Shown: positions 26,844 through 35,680, numbered from the stretch's first letter. The stretch: DNA of 64,000 nt from an uncultured Prevotella sp. (GCA_900541335.1 UQJC01000005.1:1-64000), one strand, 5' to 3'. A program made the numbers and translations. The notes: generated by a model not told the origin, from the sequence alone.

Positions 26844-28205
26844 TTATCGTACTTTCAGTTTCTTGCCCGTATTAATCAAGTTACCCTTGATGCCATTGAG
26901 CTGGCGAAGCTTCTTCACGGTAGTACCGTTTCTCTTCGCGATTTCGCTCAGTGTGTCACCTTGACGAACGGTCACCGTCTTGCCACCTCGGCTACGCTTC
27001 GAACGGTTCTTTCGGGAAGCATTCCGGCTGTAACGAGAACGACTGGAAGAAACACGTTCCTGCTGGTTGCTGCGGCGACGAGCTGCTACGCTGCGCGTGT
27101 CCAAGTCTTCGTTGACCATCACGGTCGTGCGACGCTTTAGCAATTCTTCTGCGCGGTAATTGTAGATAGAGTCCTGATTGTCGATAAAGGCAGTCAGATT
27201 CTCAGTCGGCAGACAGAGCGCCATCGGCTCGGAACGTCCTGGGATAAGATCCGTGCGATATTGAGGGTTCAAGGCGCGGATAGCCTCTAAGTCGATGTTG
27301 CAGAGCGCTGCTACCTGTTCGAAGTGCAAGTCCTTATTGACCATAACAGTATCCGTAGTAATCGGGTACTTTGTCTTCATCGGACAGATATTATGCTCGC
27401 AGTAATAGTTCATGATGTAGTTGGCGGCAATAAAAGCCGGTACATAACCGCGTGTCTCTGCAGGCAGGAAGGGATAAATCGTCCAATAGTCTTTTGCACC
27501 GTTTGCGCGGTGAATGGCTTTGTTAACCGTACCCGGACCACAGTTATAAGCAGCGATGACGAGACTCCAGTCCCCGTAAATCTTGTAGAGGTCACGCAAG
27601 TAGCGAGCTGCCGCCCAAGTAGCTTTGTAGGGATCTTGACGTTCGTCGATGAGGCTATTCACCTTTAAGTCATAACGCTTAGCCGTAGAGAGCATAAATT
27701 GCCACAAGCCCACGGCTCCCGCATGACTGCGGGCTTTCGGTTCGAGTGCAGACTCAATAACAGGCAAGTACTTCAACTCCAAGGGGAGTCCATAGTAGTC
27801 TAAAGCCTCCTCAAAGATGGGTACATAGAAATTGCCGGCCCCCAACATATAGGATACCGAGCGGCGCAGGCGGCCGCTGTATTGGTCAATAAATTTCTGC
27901 ACCACGTTGTTGTAAGGCATTTCCATTACAACAGGCAGACGGCGCAAGCGTTCCTGAAAAACCTCTACGGGGTAGGAGGGATTGACATCAGGATCTACAC
28001 AGGACGTGTCGGGATAGAGATATTTCTTAGCCATCCACTCGTTAAGCAACGAGTCACAGCTGGCAGTCATACCTTCGGGGAGTTCAATCACTTCGTCGCG
28101 ATTACTCTGTTCGTCATGCACCGTGATTTCAGTGATATTGGTTTGTGCTGTGGCTGTGATAAAGCCAGTAGCGAGAGTGAATAGGAGAGTCTTGATTCGT
28201 TTCAT
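26844..28205 (-). CDS. Membrane-bound lytic murein transglycosylase with C-terminal LysM (MltD type)
   Basis: The enzyme cleaves peptidoglycan glycan strands in the periplasm, leaving 1,6-anhydro ends. From the ATG at 28205 the 453-residue protein has a signal peptide (MKRIKTLLFT to TATAQ). An SLT domain lies at about 135-260, with catalytic Glu151 in the ES motif followed by AVGLWQFM and later ALAYNCGPG-type residues (AAYNCGPGTV). A basic Ser/Arg-rich linker and a LysM domain at the extreme C-terminus (VRQGDTLSEIAKRNG) follow. A weaker LysM-like segment lies near residue 310. No lipobox is seen. It sits 10 bases after the DUF5683 gene, within the parA-parB-DUF5683-mltD-rel run common in Bacteroidales. 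Confidence 0.93.
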   Translation of the reverse strand: MKRIKTLLFTLATGFITATAQTNITEITVHDEQSNRDEVIELPEGMTASCDSLLNEWMAKKYLYPDTSCVDPDVNPSYPVEVFQERLRRLPVVMEMPYNNVVQKFIDQYSGRLRRSVSYMLGAGNFYVPIFEEALDYYGLPLELKYLPVIESALEPKARSHAGAVGLWQFMLSTAKRYDLKVNSLIDERQDPYKATWAAARYLRDLYKIYGDWSLVIAAYNCGPGTVNKAIHRANGAKDYWTIYPFLPAETRGYVPAFIAANYIMNYYCEHNICPMKTKYPITTDTVMVNKDLHFEQVAALCNIDLEAIRALNPQYRTDLIPGRSEPMALCLPTENLTAFIDNQDSIYNYRAEELLKRRTTVMVNEDLDTRSVAARRRSNQQERVSSSRSRYSRNASRKNRSKRSRGGKTVTVRQGDTLSEIAKRNGTTVKKLRQLNGIKGNLINTGKKLKVR

Positions 28206-28215
28206 CGAGATGAGA

Positions 28216-28986
28216 TTAAAAGCGGAAACTACATCCAACGCCATAGGCTGTAGTTGAACGGGTTCCGATAGAGGAATTATTACCGATTACGGCAGGTTCA
28301 ATGCTCATAGACAGGTCGGGAGAGATGTCAAAGACCGAAAGTTGCGCGTCGACATAGGCATCAATCACCGAGAGCAGGTAAACACCGACGAAGCAGAAAG
28401 CACTTAAGTCACGGTAACGCCGATAGAAGTCTTTTTTTCGTTTGAAGAGCTTCTTGAATTGTTCTTCTCTGCCCGTGATGTCATATCGGGGAGGGAGCAT
28501 TTCCAAGAAAGAGTTCGTTTCGGGGTTATCGTCCATAATGTCGAGGTAGGCCTGTGAGTAATCCCGGTACATCTGTTGATTCCACATAAAGGCATAGGCA
28601 CAACCCAAAAATCCCCCATAGATAATGGGGAGTTTCCAATACTTTCGGTTGTAAATCTGTCCGGCACCCGGCAGTACAAGCGATAGCCAGAGGGCGCGTT
28701 GTGGATTGGGAATAAACCGTGGTTTCGGCAATTGTGGTTTACCTGCCGCTGTACCCACCGAGTCTGTCACCTGCTTGAGCCGCGTGGTGTCGATAGGCAT
28801 CGTGAGCGAGTCGGTCGTATTCTGCAAGCTGTCTTCTGCGTAACCTGTCAAAACGGGTAAAGCCGAAGCCTCGTTTAAGACTTCGACTTTCGGGTATGTT
28901 TCAGCATGGATCGCGGTCCACTGCAGACAGACGAAAAGTCCGCACAGCCAACCTTTGCGTCCAATCCGTAGGGTTTGCAAGTTCAT
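28216..28986 (-). CDS. DUF5683-family protein
   Basis: The 256-residue protein starts with a signal peptide (MNLQTLRIGRKGWLCGLFVCLQ). The middle carries the family block PNPQRALWLSLVLPGAGQIYNRKYWKLP, split here as PGAGQIYNRKYWK, with adjoining short hydrophobic segments (IYGGFLGCAYAFMW and FCFVGVYLLSVIDAYVDAQL). It is thus probably anchored in the envelope. The C-terminal part is beta-rich. DUF5683 has no assigned biochemical role. The gene lies between parB (6 bases away) and the lytic transglycosylase (10 bases), so the four are very likely one transcript. A link with cell-envelope growth and chromosome segregation is suggested only by context. Confidence 0.85.
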   Translation of the reverse strand: MNLQTLRIGRKGWLCGLFVCLQWTAIHAETYPKVEVLNEASALPVLTGYAEDSLQNTTDSLTMPIDTTRLKQVTDSVGTAAGKPQLPKPRFIPNPQRALWLSLVLPGAGQIYNRKYWKLPIIYGGFLGCAYAFMWNQQMYRDYSQAYLDIMDDNPETNSFLEMLPPRYDITGREEQFKKLFKRKKDFYRRYRDLSAFCFVGVYLLSVIDAYVDAQLSVFDISPDLSMSIEPAVIGNNSSIGTRSTTAYGVGCSFRF

Positions 28987-28992
28987 ACGTTG

Positions 28993-29889
28993 TTACTTAA
29001 TCTTATCCATCAGGGCAATGATGCGTTCCAGTTCCTCTTCGTTGGTGAAGGGGATGGAAATTTTTCCTTTACCCTGTTGAGAGCAAGTCATTTGCACTTT
29101 TGTTCCGAACACATCAGCCAGTCGGCTTCTCAGTTCCTTGAACTCTTCGGGCAATCGTTGTGCTTCTTTGTTTTTCAGCGTGTGTCGTCCGCTTTTCAGC
29201 GTTTCGCCGTTGTTGAGTGCCTTGACCATCTCTTCAACTTGACGTACGGAGTAACCTTTCTCTTTGATTTCGTTGAAGAGTTTGACCTGGAGCGATGGTT
29301 TGTCCAACCCGAGCAAAGCACGGGCGTGCCCTTGGTCCATTTCTTTGTTTTGCAAGGCCATTTGTACCTGGGCAGGAAGTTTCAGCAAACGCAGGTAGTT
29401 GGCTATGGTTGCGCGATTTTTACCCACCTTTTCCGACAGTTTGTCTTGTGTCAAGTCATACTGTTCGATAAGGCTTTGGTAAGCCAGGGCAATTTCAATC
29501 GCGTTTAAATCTTCACGCTGAATATTTTCCACCAACGCCATCTGCATCATGTTCTCATCATTGGCCGTGCGGATGTAAGCCGGGATGGTCGTCAAGCCAG
29601 CCATTTGCGAAGCGCGCCAACGGCGTTCGCCTGCAATAATCTGGTACGTGCCATCTTCCATCAAGCGCAACGTAATCGGCTGGATGATGCCGATTTGGCG
29701 GATGCTGTCGGCTAATTCCTGCATGCTTTCGGGTGAAAACTCCCGTCGGGGCTGATTGGGGTTGGCTTTAATTTTAAATACCGGCACCTCATTGATGCTC
29801 GATGATCCACTGGTGTGCACCTCCTCCTCGGTAGAGATTAAGGCGTCGAGACCACGTCCGAGAGCAGGAAATTTTTTGTGAGATGCCAT
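28993..29889 (-). CDS. parB: Chromosome partitioning protein ParB
   Basis: ParB binds parS sites, spreads as a CTP-dependent clamp and loads condensin for chromosome segregation. The 298-residue protein has the box I motif NPNQPRREF at about 44-52. The CTP-binding box GERRWRAS is at 87-94. A helix-turn-helix segment follows (LSEKVGKNRATIANYLRLL), and then a C-terminal dimerisation domain. All key motifs are intact. The ATG at 29889 gives MASHKKFPALGRGLDAL, the usual chromosomal ParB N-terminus with the Gly-Arg-Gly-Leu ParA-contact motif. It follows parA after 167 bases. No parS-like palindrome was recognised nearby by eye. Confidence 0.96.
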   Translation of the reverse strand: MASHKKFPALGRGLDALISTEEEVHTSGSSSINEVPVFKIKANPNQPRREFSPESMQELADSIRQIGIIQPITLRLMEDGTYQIIAGERRWRASQMAGLTTIPAYIRTANDENMMQMALVENIQREDLNAIEIALAYQSLIEQYDLTQDKLSEKVGKNRATIANYLRLLKLPAQVQMALQNKEMDQGHARALLGLDKPSLQVKLFNEIKEKGYSVRQVEEMVKALNNGETLKSGRHTLKNKEAQRLPEEFKELRSRLADVFGTKVQMTCSQQGKGKISIPFTNEEELERIIALMDKIK

Positions 29890-30056
29890 AGATGAAAAAT
29901 ATTTGAGTAAGGGTTGGGGCTGTTGAGAATATACGGGAAAGGAAACCTGTGTTCGGCCAATTCGTTCAACTAATCCGTTCAGCAGGAATCTGTCGAAACA
30001 AGAAAAGCTTAGCGTGTCGACCTCACCATTCCTTCGTGTTTAGTTACCGTCAGTTC

Positions 30057-30827
30057 TCAACCGCGTTCGTTTTTGTTGATAATCTCTTTGGCGAGTGCCA
30101 AATGGTTTTTGGCACCTGTCGATTCTGCGTCATAGAGGATGGTAGGCAAACCGTGACTAGGAGCCTCAGAGAGTTTGACATTGCGCTGGATGACCGTCTT
30201 AAATACCAACTCCTGGAAGTGTCGCTTGACCTCATCATAAATCTGGTTGGCGAGTTTCAGACGGCTGTCATACATAGTCAACAGGAAACCTTCGATTTCC
30301 AAGGCAGGATTGAGCTTCTTCTTAACAATCTTAATCGTGTTCAGCAACTTGGAGATACCTTCCAAGGCAAAGTATTCACACTGTACAGGGATAATGACTG
30401 AATTGGCGGCAGTCAGCGCATTGACCGTAATTAGTCCTAAAGAAGGAGAGCAGTCAATCAGAATATAGTCATAGTCATTGTGCAGGATTTGGAGCATATC
30501 CTTCATGATAAACTCGCGTCGGTCGAAATTCAGCATTTCAACCTCTGCACCGACCAAGTTGATGTTGGAGGGGATAACATCCAGTCGCTCAATGTCCGTC
30601 GTGTAGATGGCTTCACGCACATCCACGCCGTTGATGACGCATTCGTAGATGGAACAATCCACCTTGCTGAGGTCGACACCCAATCCCGAAGAGGCATTGG
30701 CCTGTGAGTCCGCGTCAATCAGCAGTACTCGTTTTTCGAGTGTGGCCAATGAGGCTGCCAAGTTCATCGAGGTCGTGGTTTTACCTACGCCACCTTTTTG
30801 GTTGGCTAAAGCTATGATTTTGCCCAT
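30057..30827 (-). CDS. parA: Chromosome partitioning ATPase ParA (Soj)
   Basis: ParA is the DNA-binding ATPase that forms gradients to position ParB-bound origins. From the ATG at 30827 the 256-residue protein starts [10 protein letters not shown] and has the deviant Walker A KGGVGKTT at 11-18, Walker A' [12 protein letters not shown] near 39, and Walker [13 protein letters not shown] near 118. There is no N-terminal DNA-binding extension, as expected for chromosomal rather than type Ia plasmid ParA. The ORF extends upstream for 20 codons but without family similarity. A -7 box at 31081-31088 would give a leader of about 245 bases. It heads the parA-parB-DUF5683-mltD-rel series. Confidence 0.96.
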   Translation of the reverse strand: MGKIIALANQKGGVGKTTTSMNLAASLATLEKRVLLIDADSQANASSGLGVDLSKVDCSIYECVINGVDVREAIYTTDIERLDVIPSNINLVGAEVEMLNFDRREFIMKDMLQILHNDYDYILIDCSPSLGLITVNALTAANSVIIPVQCEYFALEGISKLLNTIKIVKKKLNPALEIEGFLLTMYDSRLKLANQIYDEVKRHFQELVFKTVIQRNVKLSEAPSHGLPTILYDAESTGAKNHLALAKEIINKNERG

Positions 30828-31080
30828 ATTCAAACTGAAAGTATGTAGGAAGGAAGTTCTTGAAAAGTGCGGCAACCTGTCATGCAAACGGATGGGTAGA
30901 CCGAATCTCTGACAGAGTCGCTCTTTAAGCAGTCTGTTCCCGATAAGAAAGGCCTTTGTAGGGAGCAGATGTCACCCGCTGGTTTGCTGCTACAAGTATT
31001 GCAAAGAAGGCTTTACAACCTTCCGAACAGGTTCTTAAGAGAAGAATTTCTTCCCTTTTGCTTCCTTGCTTTTTAGTTGG

Positions 31081-31088
31081 CAAAGGTA
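31081..31088 (-). promoter_or_regulatory. -7 box for the parAB operon
   Basis: On the minus strand 31088-31081 reads TACCTTTG. The -33 region is weak. The 479-base gap 30828-31306 holds this box and the divergent surE box at 31130-31137; the rest, including a roughly 245-base leader towards parA, shows no gene or recognised RNA fold. Confidence 0.5.
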
Positions 31089-31129
31089 AGAATAAATCGG
31101 GTAACAACCCCTAGGCAGGGTAATTTTCG

Positions 31130-31137
31130 TACATTTG
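31130..31137 (+). promoter_or_regulatory. -7 box for surE-lpxB
   Basis: TACATTTG fits TAnnTTTG, 169 bases before the surE ATG and 42 bases from the divergent parA box. No clear -33 box is visible. Confidence 0.4.
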
Positions 31138-31306
31138 CTCTCGTTTACCGCAGACCCGTTCTTCGCTCTTAACGAGCCACTTTCTTCAAGTTCTTTGGGG
31201 TGGGTGCTGCTTCCAGGTTCAGTGCAGTAGTCAACAGCTAAGTTTGTTGGTAAGAAACTTCGCTGGCCGTTTTTGTTTAAGTCCTTATTATCCTCTTGTT
31301 TAAAGT

Positions 31307-32068
31307 ATGGCTATACGTCCCTATCTTCTTATTTCCAATGATGATGGTGTAACAGCTCCGGGTATTCAGTTCCTGGTAGAGGCACTTCGTCCTTATGCAG
31401 ACATCTTGGTAATGGCTCCCGATTCAGCCCGTTCGGGCTTCAGTTGCTCCATTACCTCTGCCCAACCGATTACCTATAAAGTTTTGCGCGAGGAAGAAGG
31501 GCTGACGGTTTGTTCCTGTTCGGGTACACCGACCGATTGTGTCAAGATGGCATTGAATCTGTTTCCAGACCGTCGTCCCGACCTTGTTATTGGAGGCATC
31601 AATCATGGGGATAATTCTTCTGTCAATGCACATTATTCCGGAACCATGGGAGTGGCTATCGAAGGAGCATTGCAAGGCTTCCCTTCCATTGCTTTTTCGT
31701 TGTGCGACCACCGTTGGGATGCAGACTTTGAGCCTCTGCGTCCTTATCTCGTAGATTTCATGTACAAGAGTCTTGCGTTGGCATTGCCTCCCTTTACTTG
31801 TCTGAATGTCAATTTTCCTGCGGTCTCCAAGTTTAAAGGTGTAAAGGTCTGTCGGATGGCACATTCCCGCTGGACGAAGGAAGTTGAAGAGCGAAAGCAT
31901 CCTTGGGGCGGTAAATATTATTGGTTAGTCGGTGAGAATATCGAATTAGAACCCGAAGCGACCGATACCGACCGTTGGGCATTGGCTCATGGATATGTAG
32001 CGGTCACGCCTACGCAACTGGACGTGACGGCCAAAGAGCTTGTCGAGGTGTTGCGCGAGGTGTTGTAA
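31307..32068 (+). CDS. surE: 5'-nucleotidase SurE
   Basis: SurE is a metal-dependent phosphatase that removes phosphate from nucleoside monophosphates and short polyphosphates, linked to stationary-phase survival. The 253-residue protein has the N-terminal SNDDGVTAPGI motif, with metal-binding Asp12 and Asp13. It also has the Ser of the ARSGFS segment and GINHGDN with the metal-ligand Asn, all in the right order. Length is typical. The ATG at 31307 is directly supported by the motif position. lpxB follows after 130 bases on the same strand, a pairing also seen in other Bacteroidales, and the pair is divergent from parA. Confidence 0.95.
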   Translation: MAIRPYLLISNDDGVTAPGIQFLVEALRPYADILVMAPDSARSGFSCSITSAQPITYKVLREEEGLTVCSCSGTPTDCVKMALNLFPDRRPDLVIGGINHGDNSSVNAHYSGTMGVAIEGALQGFPSIAFSLCDHRWDADFEPLRPYLVDFMYKSLALALPPFTCLNVNFPAVSKFKGVKVCRMAHSRWTKEVEERKHPWGGKYYWLVGENIELEPEATDTDRWALAHGYVAVTPTQLDVTAKELVEVLREVL

Positions 32069-32198
32069 GAAGGGACGGAGCTCGATGGATTCGCTCCATT
32101 CCTTTTAGATAGGCTGCTTTATGTTGTGGATGAGTTTCGTCTAGAAGTGTGGACAGCCCCTTTCAACTATTCAATCGCTAATCAATAGAATCCGCTTT

Positions 32199-33323
32199 AT
32201 GAAATACTTCCTTATCGCAGGTGAAGCCAGTGGCGATCTTCATGCGTCTCATTTGATGAAAGCTCTCTTGGCAGTCGATGCACAGGCCGAGTTTCGTTAC
32301 TATGGGGGAGACTGCATGCAGGCCGTAGGCGGAACCTTGCTAACCCATTACCGGCACTTGGCCTATATGGGGTTTGTGCAAGTCCTGTTGCACTTGCCGA
32401 CCATCCTTCGAGGCTTGCGAGCCTGTAAGCGCGCTATACGGGAATGGCGTCCCGACGCAGTCATTCTGGTAGATTATCCCGGCTTTAACCTGAAGATTGC
32501 CCGATATGTGAAGCAAGAGCAACTCTGTCCGGTTTACTATTACATCTCTCCTAAAATTTGGGCTTGGAAGGAACACCGTATTCAAGCCATCCGCCGAGAT
32601 GTCGACCGCCTCTTTTCCATCCTGCCTTTTGAAATAGACTTCTTTGAGAAGAAACATCATTACCCCATCAGTTATGTAGGTAATCCGACTGTTGATGAGG
32701 TTGCAGCTTATTGTGCACAACACGGTCAGCCTCAGTCAGACGGTCGAACCTTGGCGCTGCTTCCAGGTTCTCGTCGTCAAGAGATTGTGGATAACTTGAG
32801 TCGGATGCTTCAGGCCGTGGCTCCCCTGACGGACTATCAACTAGTCATAGCGCAAGCTCCGGCTGTTCCGGCTGACTTTTACGAATCCCTGATAGTTCCG
32901 TCGGGCATTCCTCGTGAACGGGTAACCTTGCTTGAAGGGCGTACTTACGAATTGTTGTCGCATGCTGCAGCCGCACTGGTTACCAGTGGGACGGCCACTT
33001 TAGAGACTGCGCTCTTCCGGGTGCCGCAAGTGGTTTGTTATTACATGCGTTGTGGCAAGGTTGTTTCCGCCATTCGTCCTTATTTCTTGAAAGTACCATT
33101 TATCTCTTTGGTCAATCTTGTCGTAGGGCGTGAAGTCGTTCCCGAACTTGTTGCAGATGGCATGTCTGTTGCCAATCTTCGGGCTCATCTGTTGCCGTTG
33201 CTTCCAGGAGGCGCTGAGCGCGAACGAATGCTCCAGGGTTATGAAGCGATGGCAGAAAGATTAGGCGATCCGGGGGCTCCACAACGAGCCGCTGAGGAGA
33301 TTGTGAGATTGTTGAAAAATTAG
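32199..33323 (+). CDS. lpxB: Lipid-A-disaccharide synthase
   Basis: LpxB joins lipid X and UDP-2,3-diacylglucosamine to form the beta-1,6 disaccharide of lipid A on the cytoplasmic face of the inner membrane. The 374-residue GT19 protein starts with the diagnostic AGEASGDLHASHLM. It contains the DYPGFNLKIARY block around residue 88 and LLPGSRRQEI near 188, the nucleotide-sugar binding segment, and ends with VTSGTATLET and a CYYM stretch. Length is typical. It is downstream of surE, and the convergent alpha/beta hydrolase gene is separated from it by a terminator. Other lipid A genes are not in this window, but kdsA and kdsD at 40223-42039 serve the same pathway. Confidence 0.95.
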   Translation: MKYFLIAGEASGDLHASHLMKALLAVDAQAEFRYYGGDCMQAVGGTLLTHYRHLAYMGFVQVLLHLPTILRGLRACKRAIREWRPDAVILVDYPGFNLKIARYVKQEQLCPVYYYISPKIWAWKEHRIQAIRRDVDRLFSILPFEIDFFEKKHHYPISYVGNPTVDEVAAYCAQHGQPQSDGRTLALLPGSRRQEIVDNLSRMLQAVAPLTDYQLVIAQAPAVPADFYESLIVPSGIPRERVTLLEGRTYELLSHAAAALVTSGTATLETALFRVPQVVCYYMRCGKVVSAIRPYFLKVPFISLVNLVVGREVVPELVADGMSVANLRAHLLPLLPGGAERERMLQGYEAMAERLGDPGAPQRAAEEIVRLLKN

Positions 33324-33336
33324 GATGCTCTGACTC

Positions 33337-33383
33337 ATGAGCCCCATCAATCGAAGGTTCCTTCTTCCGATTGATGGGGCTCA
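33337..33383. terminator. Terminator between lpxB and the convergent hydrolase gene
   Basis: ATGAGCCCCATCAATCG (33337-33353) pairs with the matching arm ending at 33383 around a 14-base loop. It lies 13 bases after the lpxB stop and 27 bases beyond the hydrolase stop, so it can serve both. Confidence 0.75.
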
Positions 33384-33410
33384 TGTTGTGTTAGAGGGTT
33401 GAGGCTTGAA

Positions 33411-34364
33411 TCAGTTGGGGGTATGTTGTTTCAGAAAGTTGCTTACCCGCTGGGTGTATTCTTGCGGATAGTCGTAATAACTCTTTGCATGCTCTGTTCC
33501 CGTTGTCAACCACAAAGCTTTGGGGCCCGGGTGAGCTGCATAGAGTGGATAAACCATCCGGGTGGGTACAAAGGCATCGGCTGTACCGTGGATGAATAGC
33601 ATCGGGCGGGTGCATTGTGCCACCTGGTGTAAGGGCGAGGCTTCTTCAAACTTCCAGCCGTAGCGGAAGTTACACAGTACTGAAGCCAGTGGGATGAAGG
33701 GTATGCGAGGGAGGAAAAAACGTTCCTTCAGTTCTTTGCTAAATTGCTCGTCGACCGATGTGTAGCCGCAATCTTCTACATAGGCCTGGACATAAGGAGG
33801 CACATCGTGGTCTCCCGACACCATCATCGTTGTGGCGGCTCCCATCGAGACACCATGAACGACCACTTCGGTACTGTCGCCAAAGAGCTGGGGTACGATG
33901 CGAATCCATTGCTTTACGTCCAGACGGTCTAACCACCCCATTTGGATGTGGGTGCCTTCCGATTTTCCTGCATACCGCAGGTCGGGCAGGAGGATGTTCA
34001 TGTGCAGGTCGCGGTGATACATTCTGCCTAGGTGCATCATGTCGATGTGGCAATCGGTATAACCGTGTACCAAGACAGCTGTGTGGCGCGTAGGTTGTGA
34101 AGCGCGGACGTACACAGCGTGCAGTCGGGCTCCGTCGGGGGCAGTGATGAAGGTATCCCGACGTTGTCCAATGGCCTGAAGCGAATCATGCCAGGCATGC
34201 AGTCCGGGGTAGAGGCTATCTGCCTGCGCCCATTTATATGCATAGTCGCGGTTATGACTTTCGGGGGTCAGTGAATAGTCTAACAGACACCAGGACACAA
34301 TGGGGGGAACCAACAGGAGCAGAACGAGGAGGGTAGGGAGAAGTAGTTTCTTGAAGTAGTGCAT
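33411..34364 (-). CDS. Membrane-anchored alpha/beta hydrolase
   Basis: The 317-residue protein has one N-terminal hydrophobic anchor (residues 7-24) and an alpha/beta-hydrolase fold. The strand AVLVHGYTDCHIDM starts near 96. The nucleophile elbow GVSMGA has Ser173. GTADAF towards the C-terminus supplies the acid, and TEHAKSYYDYP supplies the likely catalytic His. It resembles COG1073-type esterase/peptidase-like hydrolases of Bacteroidetes whose substrates are unknown. The active part should face the periplasm. The M15 peptidase gene upstream ends 73 bases away and is on the same strand. An ester or peptide substrate cannot be distinguished. Confidence 0.85.
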   Translation of the reverse strand: MHYFKKLLLPTLLVLLLLVPPIVSWCLLDYSLTPESHNRDYAYKWAQADSLYPGLHAWHDSLQAIGQRRDTFITAPDGARLHAVYVRASQPTRHTAVLVHGYTDCHIDMMHLGRMYHRDLHMNILLPDLRYAGKSEGTHIQMGWLDRLDVKQWIRIVPQLFGDSTEVVVHGVSMGAATTMMVSGDHDVPPYVQAYVEDCGYTSVDEQFSKELKERFFLPRIPFIPLASVLCNFRYGWKFEEASPLHQVAQCTRPMLFIHGTADAFVPTRMVYPLYAAHPGPKALWLTTGTEHAKSYYDYPQEYTQRVSNFLKQHTPN

Positions 34365-34437
34365 GAGGTGGGGGATGAGGTTATGGGGGTATAAGGTTAG
34401 TCGATATATCGACAGTTGTTGCCTAGCTATCTTTTAC

Positions 34438-35097
34438 TCAATGTTTCCCTTTACTTGGAGCTTTCTCAAAGTGCTGGTAGTCCTTTTTGCTTCGCCAATC
34501 TCCGCCCCAGGTAAAGCCATATTGCTTGAACAATTGGTAGCAAAGGTCACCTTTGGTAATCTTGTAAGGGAATGCCTGGCTGCGTTGAGCATAAGGACGG
34601 GCATTGGCTGGCTGCACGCGTCGGCCGTCTCCACTTACATAGGGATTGTAAAGCGGATTGATGTCGATCGCTCGGCCGTAACTGTGGTTTGAAAGCACGC
34701 GTGTACCAGCCACATGGCGGTAGTTGAAGGCCGAACTGTTATTGGCACGCATCGAACGGTCATCGTTCGCCCCGTAACGGTCTATCAGTTCCATGCGTTC
34801 GATGGGATATCGTGCTTCATAAAGGGCGCGGAAGATGGCAATCAAGTCGGTCGCAATGTCTTGGTGGCAAACCAATTCGCCTTGTCGCTCCCGTCCGTGC
34901 AGGTCTACATGCTTTACCCGCAGGTAACGCAGGCTGCTGCGCGGTACCGTGCATCCTTTGGGATAAGAACGTCCTTGCATCAACGAGAAGATGCTATCGG
35001 GGATGTGGTGCACCGTAAAGTCTGCATCCTTTGTTTGGGCTTGTAGGGGGAGAAGAAGGTAAGACAGCAAAACTGCAAGGAGTATTTTGGGGAACAT
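34438..35097 (-). CDS. Exported M15-family peptidase (D-Ala-D-Ala carboxypeptidase-like)
   Basis: Zinc peptidases of this type trim peptidoglycan stem peptides in the periplasm. From the ATG at 35097 the 219-residue protein has a signal peptide (MFPKILLAVLLSYLLLPLQAQ). It also has the complete M15C-like metal site: His138 and Asp145 in SNHSYGRAIDINP, and His209 in DYQHF close to the C-terminus, after GGDW. The upstream extension of the ORF to 35184 lacks a signal peptide at its N-terminus and is rejected. A -7 box at 35207-35214 would give a leader containing the hairpin 35147-35191. Phage endolysins share the fold, but the signal peptide and chromosomal setting favour a cell-wall enzyme. Confidence 0.88.
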   Translation of the reverse strand: MFPKILLAVLLSYLLLPLQAQTKDADFTVHHIPDSIFSLMQGRSYPKGCTVPRSSLRYLRVKHVDLHGRERQGELVCHQDIATDLIAIFRALYEARYPIERMELIDRYGANDDRSMRANNSSAFNYRHVAGTRVLSNHSYGRAIDINPLYNPYVSGDGRRVQPANARPYAQRSQAFPYKITKGDLCYQLFKQYGFTWGGDWRSKKDYQHFEKAPSKGKH

Positions 35098-35146
35098 GGG
35101 CGGATTATGGAGATGATAAAGTCTTTTATAATGTGGAGAGGGGAAT

Positions 35147-35191
35147 GGGGACAGGTGCTGTTTGTCGTGAAGCATGAACGGCACCTGTCCC
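35147..35191. repeat. GGGGACAG-type palindrome in the M15 peptidase leader
   Basis: GGGGACAGGTGC (35147-35158) pairs with GCACCTGTCCC (35181-35191). The ends and the TGTT..GAACGG inner parts match the hairpin at 58602-58669, so it appears to be a dispersed palindrome family. It lies between the -7 box at 35207-35214 and the peptidase start at 35097. Confidence 0.7.
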
Positions 35192-35206
35192 TGTTTTCCG
35201 TCTCCG

Positions 35207-35214
35207 CAAAGTTA
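35207..35214 (-). promoter_or_regulatory. -7 box for the M15 peptidase gene
   Basis: On the minus strand 35214-35207 reads TAACTTTG. A TTTG at 35242-35239 is 24 bases upstream, slightly further than usual. Confidence 0.4.
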
Positions 35215-35312
35215 CCTTTTGTCGTTCATATCCTCATCCAAAGTTGGTTGAAATCGGTTTCAGACTACCTGTTTCGGTTGGGGCTTGCTCCAGTTCTTTT
35301 GTTTCAAACAGA

Positions 35313-35348
35313 AGACGGACAGATGCCACGCTTGGCACCTGCCCGTCT
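35313..35348. repeat. Imperfect hairpin, 16-bp arms
   Basis: AGACGGACAGATGCCA (35313-35328) pairs with 35333-35348 with three mismatches and a four-base loop. It is part of the 364-base gap 35098-35461, which holds three hairpins and no ORF. Confidence 0.6.
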
Positions 35349-35400
35349 GAGAGAAAAATTACCAATTTACTCACGAAGCTTGCGCTCCGAAAGTGAGGGA

Positions 35401-35442
35401 CAAAGGTGGAACTTCCGTTGAAGTGAGGGAAGTTCCCCTTTG
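35401..35442. repeat. Hairpin downstream of the 56-residue ORF
   Basis: CAAAGGTGGAACTTCC (35401-35416) pairs with the arm 35427-35442 with two mismatches. It lies 20 bases beyond the stop of the small gene and could terminate its transcript, although no T run follows on the minus strand. Confidence 0.55.
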
Positions 35443-35461
35443 TAAGCGTTTTATCCAAGGA

Positions 35462-35632
35462 TTATTCCTCGTCTTCAGCACCCCAGCTTTCGCTGCCCCA
35501 AGCGTCCTTGCCGTTAGAGAGGGCTTGATCCACTTTGATGCTTTCATCGATGAGGAGTCTGTCGCTAGAAGCAAGCATGCTTTCAGCATTGAGCGTCAGT
35601 GTGCTGATTTGCGGTTGGATGTATGTTTTCAT
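35462..35632 (-). CDS. Small protein, 56 residues, unknown function
   Basis: The ORF starts with ATG at 35632 and ends with TAA at 35462. It encodes a 56-residue acidic peptide: N-terminus MKTYIQPQISTLTLNAESML, a middle with DRLLIDESIKV, and a Trp- and Gly-containing acidic end WGSESWGAEDEE. There is no signal peptide or membrane segment. The N-terminal pattern MKxYIxPxI followed by a Met-Leu-Ala-Ser step resembles small hypothetical proteins often seen in gut Bacteroidales; this is from memory of the family pattern and was not searched. It starts 48 bases after the stop of the discoidin-protein gene on the same strand, so it is probably cotranscribed. No function is proposed. Confidence 0.65.
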   Translation of the reverse strand: MKTYIQPQISTLTLNAESMLASSDRLLIDESIKVDQALSNGKDAWGSESWGAEDEE

Positions 35633-35680
35633 TTGAATTGAATCGTTTTAGAGAAAATAAATGTGAGAGAAATTGTGCGA

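Noticed and set aside
30057..31306. Plasmid or phage partition locus
   Set aside because: ParA lacks a DNA-binding N-terminal extension, ParB is the chromosomal type, and neighbours (DUF5683, mltD, rel, surE, lpxB) are the usual chromosomal set.
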